Positions 43,218-45,649 of a stretch of DNA of 45,649 nucleotides are shown one piece after another. A program made the position numbers and the translations under genes. Under the pieces are notes generated by a model. That model searched no databases. It was not told the origin of the DNA and was given only the letters and a program-made list of their open reading frames with translations. The DNA is from Planctomycetota bacterium. Lineage in GTDB: Bacteria; Planctomycetota; Phycisphaerae; WQYP01. Positions within the stretch are counted from its first letter, which is position 1. Every line of letters begins with the position of its first letter. The DNA is taken from assembly GCA_021808105.1 (NCBI GenBank), contig JAKBCC010000013.1:1-45649 (forward strand), written 5' to 3'.

Positions 43218-43712
43218 CGTTTACTCCCTGAGAAAACTTCTCCAACCGCGCCAGTGCGGTCCCGAGTCCGTGCTGGAAGTACACTAGTGGATTTAGCGCG
43301 ATGCTTCAACCGTCGGCTAACCGTTCACCGGATAACCGACGGCTAGGAGCCTGTCCGAGTAATCGCCGGGTTGCGATCCCGGCGCGCCGGGATGCTTTTT
43401 GGCTCCCATCGAGAAGCGGCGACGATGGCGTACCTGACACAGATGGTACTCCGAGGAGCCGCGCCGCAGAGGGGGGCCAAAAAGCACACCGCCCCGCGGG
43501 GTGGGCCTGAAATGCCCCGTCTGCTTTGTTGTCGGATCTCGCAGACTCATTATTGAGAGTCGGCTCGATCCTCCGCCGCGCATACGGGACATTTCAGACC
43601 CATCGCAATCCCGGCCATTACTCGGACAGGCTCCTAGTGTTTCTAAATCCCAGATTCCAGATTCTAATGAACCCTGATCAGTGTTGCTCTAAACGGTTAC
43701 ACCCACTGAAAA
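43218..43712. other. Intergenic region holding element C copy 2
   Basis: 495 bases upstream of the TauE/SafE operon and downstream of gpmI. Apart from element C (43345-43635) nothing was recognised; the TauE promoter may lie at 43218-43344. Confidence 0.5.
43345..43635. mobile_element. MITE-like element C, copy 2 (291 bp)
   Basis: Inverted-orientation relative of 8542-8916, with ends AGGAGCCTGTCCGAGTAAT and its complement. Outer bases CT and AG extend the palindrome (CTAGGAGCC ... GGCTCCTAG). It lacks the ~85-bp inner palindrome of copy 1. It lies between gpmI and the TauE-type gene and contains no protein gene. Confidence 0.75.
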
Positions 43713-45311
43713 TTACACCAGCGATTGCCCGGTCATTTCCGCCGGTTGCGGCAAGCCCATGATCTTTAACACCGTCGGTGCCACATCCGCCAGACATCCG
43801 CCGGGGCGCAGGCTTTGACCCTTGAAGCGATCATCCACCACAAGCAAGCGCACATCAAAGGTGGTGTGGCTGGTATGCGGGCATGTATGAATCGGATCCC
43901 ACATTTGTTCGCAGTTGCCATGATCCGCAGTGACAATCGCGGCACCGCCCCTGGCCCGAATTTGTTCCAGCAACTTACCTACACACGCATCAACGGTTTC
44001 CACCGCCTTGATGGCCGCCGGCAAATTGCCGGTGTGGCCCACCATATCGCCATTGGCAAAGTTCACCACGTAAAAATCTTCCTCCCCTTTATCCAATGAC
44101 GCTAAAACGATATCCGTCACCTGACTGGCGCTCATTTCCGGTTGCTGATCGTAGGTTGTCACCTTCGGGCTTTCCGCCATTTTGCGATCTTCATGATCAA
44201 ACGGCGGTTCGCGGTAATCATTGAAAAAAAATGTGACATGCGGAAATTTTTCGGTTTCCGCCGAACGGAACTGGCTTAAACCCTGCTGGGCGATATACAT
44301 GCCAAGGATGTCCCTCATTTTTTCCGGCTTGGCAAAAATCGGATGTACCGGCAGGCCTTCCTCATACGCCGTCATGGTGGCAAAGTAAATATTCGTCGGG
44401 CGGCTTTTGCGGATAAAACCGCCGTTTTTTTCCTGCTGGAACCGTGAATCATCATACATAAAGGCTCGGGTGATTTCGCGCGGGCGGTCGCCGCGATAAT
44501 TAAAGAATATCATCGCGTCGCCATCTTTTATTTTGCCGTCAATGCCGGCTATTACACTGGGTACCACAAATTCATCGCCCGCGCGGGAGGGTTCCGTGGG
44601 GTTGGCGTAATAGTGCTCCAGGGCGGCAATCGCGTTGGGAAATGTTGTGCCTTCGCCCAGTGTCAGAAGGTTGTACGCCTTTTCCACGCGGTCCCAGCGA
44701 TTGTCCCGGTCCATGGCATAATATCGCCCCACCACCGTGGCGATTTTCCCCACACCAATCTCCCGCGTTTTGGCTTCCAGGGCAGCAAGATACCGCTTGC
44801 CGCCCCGGGGTGCCGTATCCCGACCGTCGGTAATGGCGTGAATCAAGACGCGATCTGCTGGGAATTTTTTCCGTTTGGCCAGTTCCAGAATGGCATACGC
44901 ATGTTCCAAGTCACTATGCACGCGGCCATCGGAACACAAGCCCATCACATGTAAGCGCCCATGATGCGCCTCGGCGAAGGCGATGGCCGCATTAAGAGCG
45001 GGATTCTCAAAAAAACTGCCATCCCGAATCCGTCGGGTAATGCGCATGGTTTCCTGGTCCACAATTCTGCCGGCCCCGATATTCTGGTGTCCCACTTCAC
45101 TGTTGCCCATGACGCCTTCGGGCAGCCCCACCCATTCCCCGCTGGTATGAATCAGCACATTGGGATAGTCCCGCATCAGACGGTCGTCCACGGGGTGCTG
45201 GGCCAATTTAATGGCGTTGTAGGCATCCATTTCCGGGTGTGGATTTTCGCCCCAGCCGTCACGGATAATCAACATGACCGGGCGTTTAATCGAAGACTTG
45301 GACACGGACAT
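43713..45311 (-). CDS. gpmI: 2,3-bisphosphoglycerate-independent phosphoglycerate mutase
   Basis: A 532-residue alkaline-phosphatase-superfamily enzyme that interconverts 3- and 2-phosphoglycerate using two Mn ions. The metal site starts at LIIRDGWGENP; the phosphorylated serine is in VMGNSEVGHQNIGAGR (~65). HAITDGRDTAPRGG, VVGRYYAMDRDNRWDR and VTADHGNCEQMWD plus TSHTTFDVRLL are the other conserved blocks. Length is typical. The ATG at 45311 has GGAG six bases upstream; ATGs at 45323 and 45341 are less well supported. Confidence 0.96.
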   Translation of the reverse strand: MSVSKSSIKRPVMLIIRDGWGENPHPEMDAYNAIKLAQHPVDDRLMRDYPNVLIHTSGEWVGLPEGVMGNSEVGHQNIGAGRIVDQETMRITRRIRDGSFFENPALNAAIAFAEAHHGRLHVMGLCSDGRVHSDLEHAYAILELAKRKKFPADRVLIHAITDGRDTAPRGGKRYLAALEAKTREIGVGKIATVVGRYYAMDRDNRWDRVEKAYNLLTLGEGTTFPNAIAALEHYYANPTEPSRAGDEFVVPSVIAGIDGKIKDGDAMIFFNYRGDRPREITRAFMYDDSRFQQEKNGGFIRKSRPTNIYFATMTAYEEGLPVHPIFAKPEKMRDILGMYIAQQGLSQFRSAETEKFPHVTFFFNDYREPPFDHEDRKMAESPKVTTYDQQPEMSASQVTDIVLASLDKGEEDFYVVNFANGDMVGHTGNLPAAIKAVETVDACVGKLLEQIRARGGAAIVTADHGNCEQMWDPIHTCPHTSHTTFDVRLLVVDDRFKGQSLRPGGCLADVAPTVLKIMGLPQPAEMTGQSLV

Positions 45312-45579
45312 AGACAACTCCATTCTTTTCCGAAATACCAAAGCCCGAAAGTATAGCGGTTTTCCACCGGGAGAAAAAATGCCAGGATTACCGGCCGCAA
45401 GAACAGGTTAAATATCCGGGCATGACAATATTTCCGGCCTACGGGGCAGTGCAGGAAAACTTCACAAAGCCGCCGGCTATGCCGGTGGTGGAACGCACAA
45501 TAAACGCTCTCCCGTGCGCCAATACCAGACGCCGCAATCCTGCTAACTCCTGCTCTGAAAATTCGCGGACGGCGTCCAG
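45312..45579. other. Intergenic region with REP-A copy
   Basis: 268 bases upstream of gpmI. It contains REP-A at 45461-45493; otherwise nothing was recognised. Confidence 0.5.
45461..45493 (+). repeat. REP-like family A, copy 5
   Basis: TTCACAAAGCCGCCGGCTAT followed by GCCGGTGGTGGAA; one loop difference from the 41744 copy. Confidence 0.8.
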
Positions 45580-45649
45580 TTACGCGGCACGGGGCCGGAC
45601 CTCGAGCGTGACGTTGTAGCCGAGTTTCCGCAGTTGGGCGGCCAGCCGC
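45580..45649 (-). CDS. 3' end of an unidentified gene
   Basis: The last 22 codons of a minus-strand frame entering from the right edge: RLAAQLRKLGYNVTLEVRPR then AA and a TAA stop. The amphipathic-helix-then-strand pattern resembles the ends of some transposases, but 22 residues are too few to identify it. Confidence 0.4.
   Translation of the reverse strand, partial: RLAAQLRKLGYNVTLEVRPRAA

Noticed and set aside
1-45649. CRISPR array or cas genes
   Set aside because: No regularly spaced direct repeats with unique spacers were seen; the repeats found are dispersed, and no Cas-like protein is recognisable.

Overview
The window looks like chromosomal DNA of a planctomycete, most likely from the class Phycisphaerae. 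The evidence is an ECF sigma factor fused to a membrane segment and a large C-terminal domain, large secreted paralogues with a planctomycete-style C-terminus, prepilin-like proteins of the type abundant in this phylum, and rnpA without an adjacent rpmH. This assignment rests on gene content; no rRNA is present.

Layout. 1-5,854 (all minus): the start of tadA and then rnpA, followed by a three-gene secreted cluster (a large beta-propeller-like protein, an Ig-like secreted protein, a TPR-like secreted protein). 6,214-8,475: an ABC-F ATPase preceded by a 272-bp element with terminal inverted repeats. 8,542-8,916: a second, unrelated MITE-like element. 9,076-16,586: tRNA-Lys(TTT) carrying a 7.46-kb integrated element bounded by a perfect 61-bp direct repeat. 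All recognised element genes are on the minus strand: tyrosine integrase, XRE regulator, a dATP/dGTP diphosphohydrolase-domain (DUF5664) protein, RepA-like AAA ATPase, AlpA-type regulator and several unknowns. It has no structural or conjugation genes, so it resembles a satellite or a small integrative element. 17,226-26,464: the sigma fusion, two tandem secreted paralogues whose first ~407 bp are nearly identical, a third paralogue in opposite orientation, then a prepilin-like gene with a small membrane protein. 27,434-32,581: a two-gene SWIM zinc-finger / DUF6493-like module bracketed by 99-bp direct copies of the prepilin gene 5' end. 32,653-45,311: mostly housekeeping: M50 protease, pyrE, a YbhN-like flippase-type protein, alpha-glucan phosphorylase, an NrtA/NasS-like binding protein, aspartate kinase, TauE/SafE exporter with DUF1634 partner, and gpmI. 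The right edge holds the last 22 codons of an unidentified minus-strand gene.

Intergenic DNA is rich in dispersed repeats: two REP-like hairpin families (six and five copies), two families of MITE-like elements, and a short motif ending in a KpnI-like core, with nested insertions of one repeat in another.

The most interesting points are (i) the integrase reading frame crosses the attachment site, so integration and excision would swap the integrase C-terminus; (ii) the SWIM/DUF6493 pair framed by a duplicated prepilin 5' end and preceded by a coupled truncated-prepilin ORF; (iii) the secreted paralogues sharing an almost identical promoter-plus-signal cassette joined abruptly to diverged bodies, next to a membrane-anchored sigma factor.
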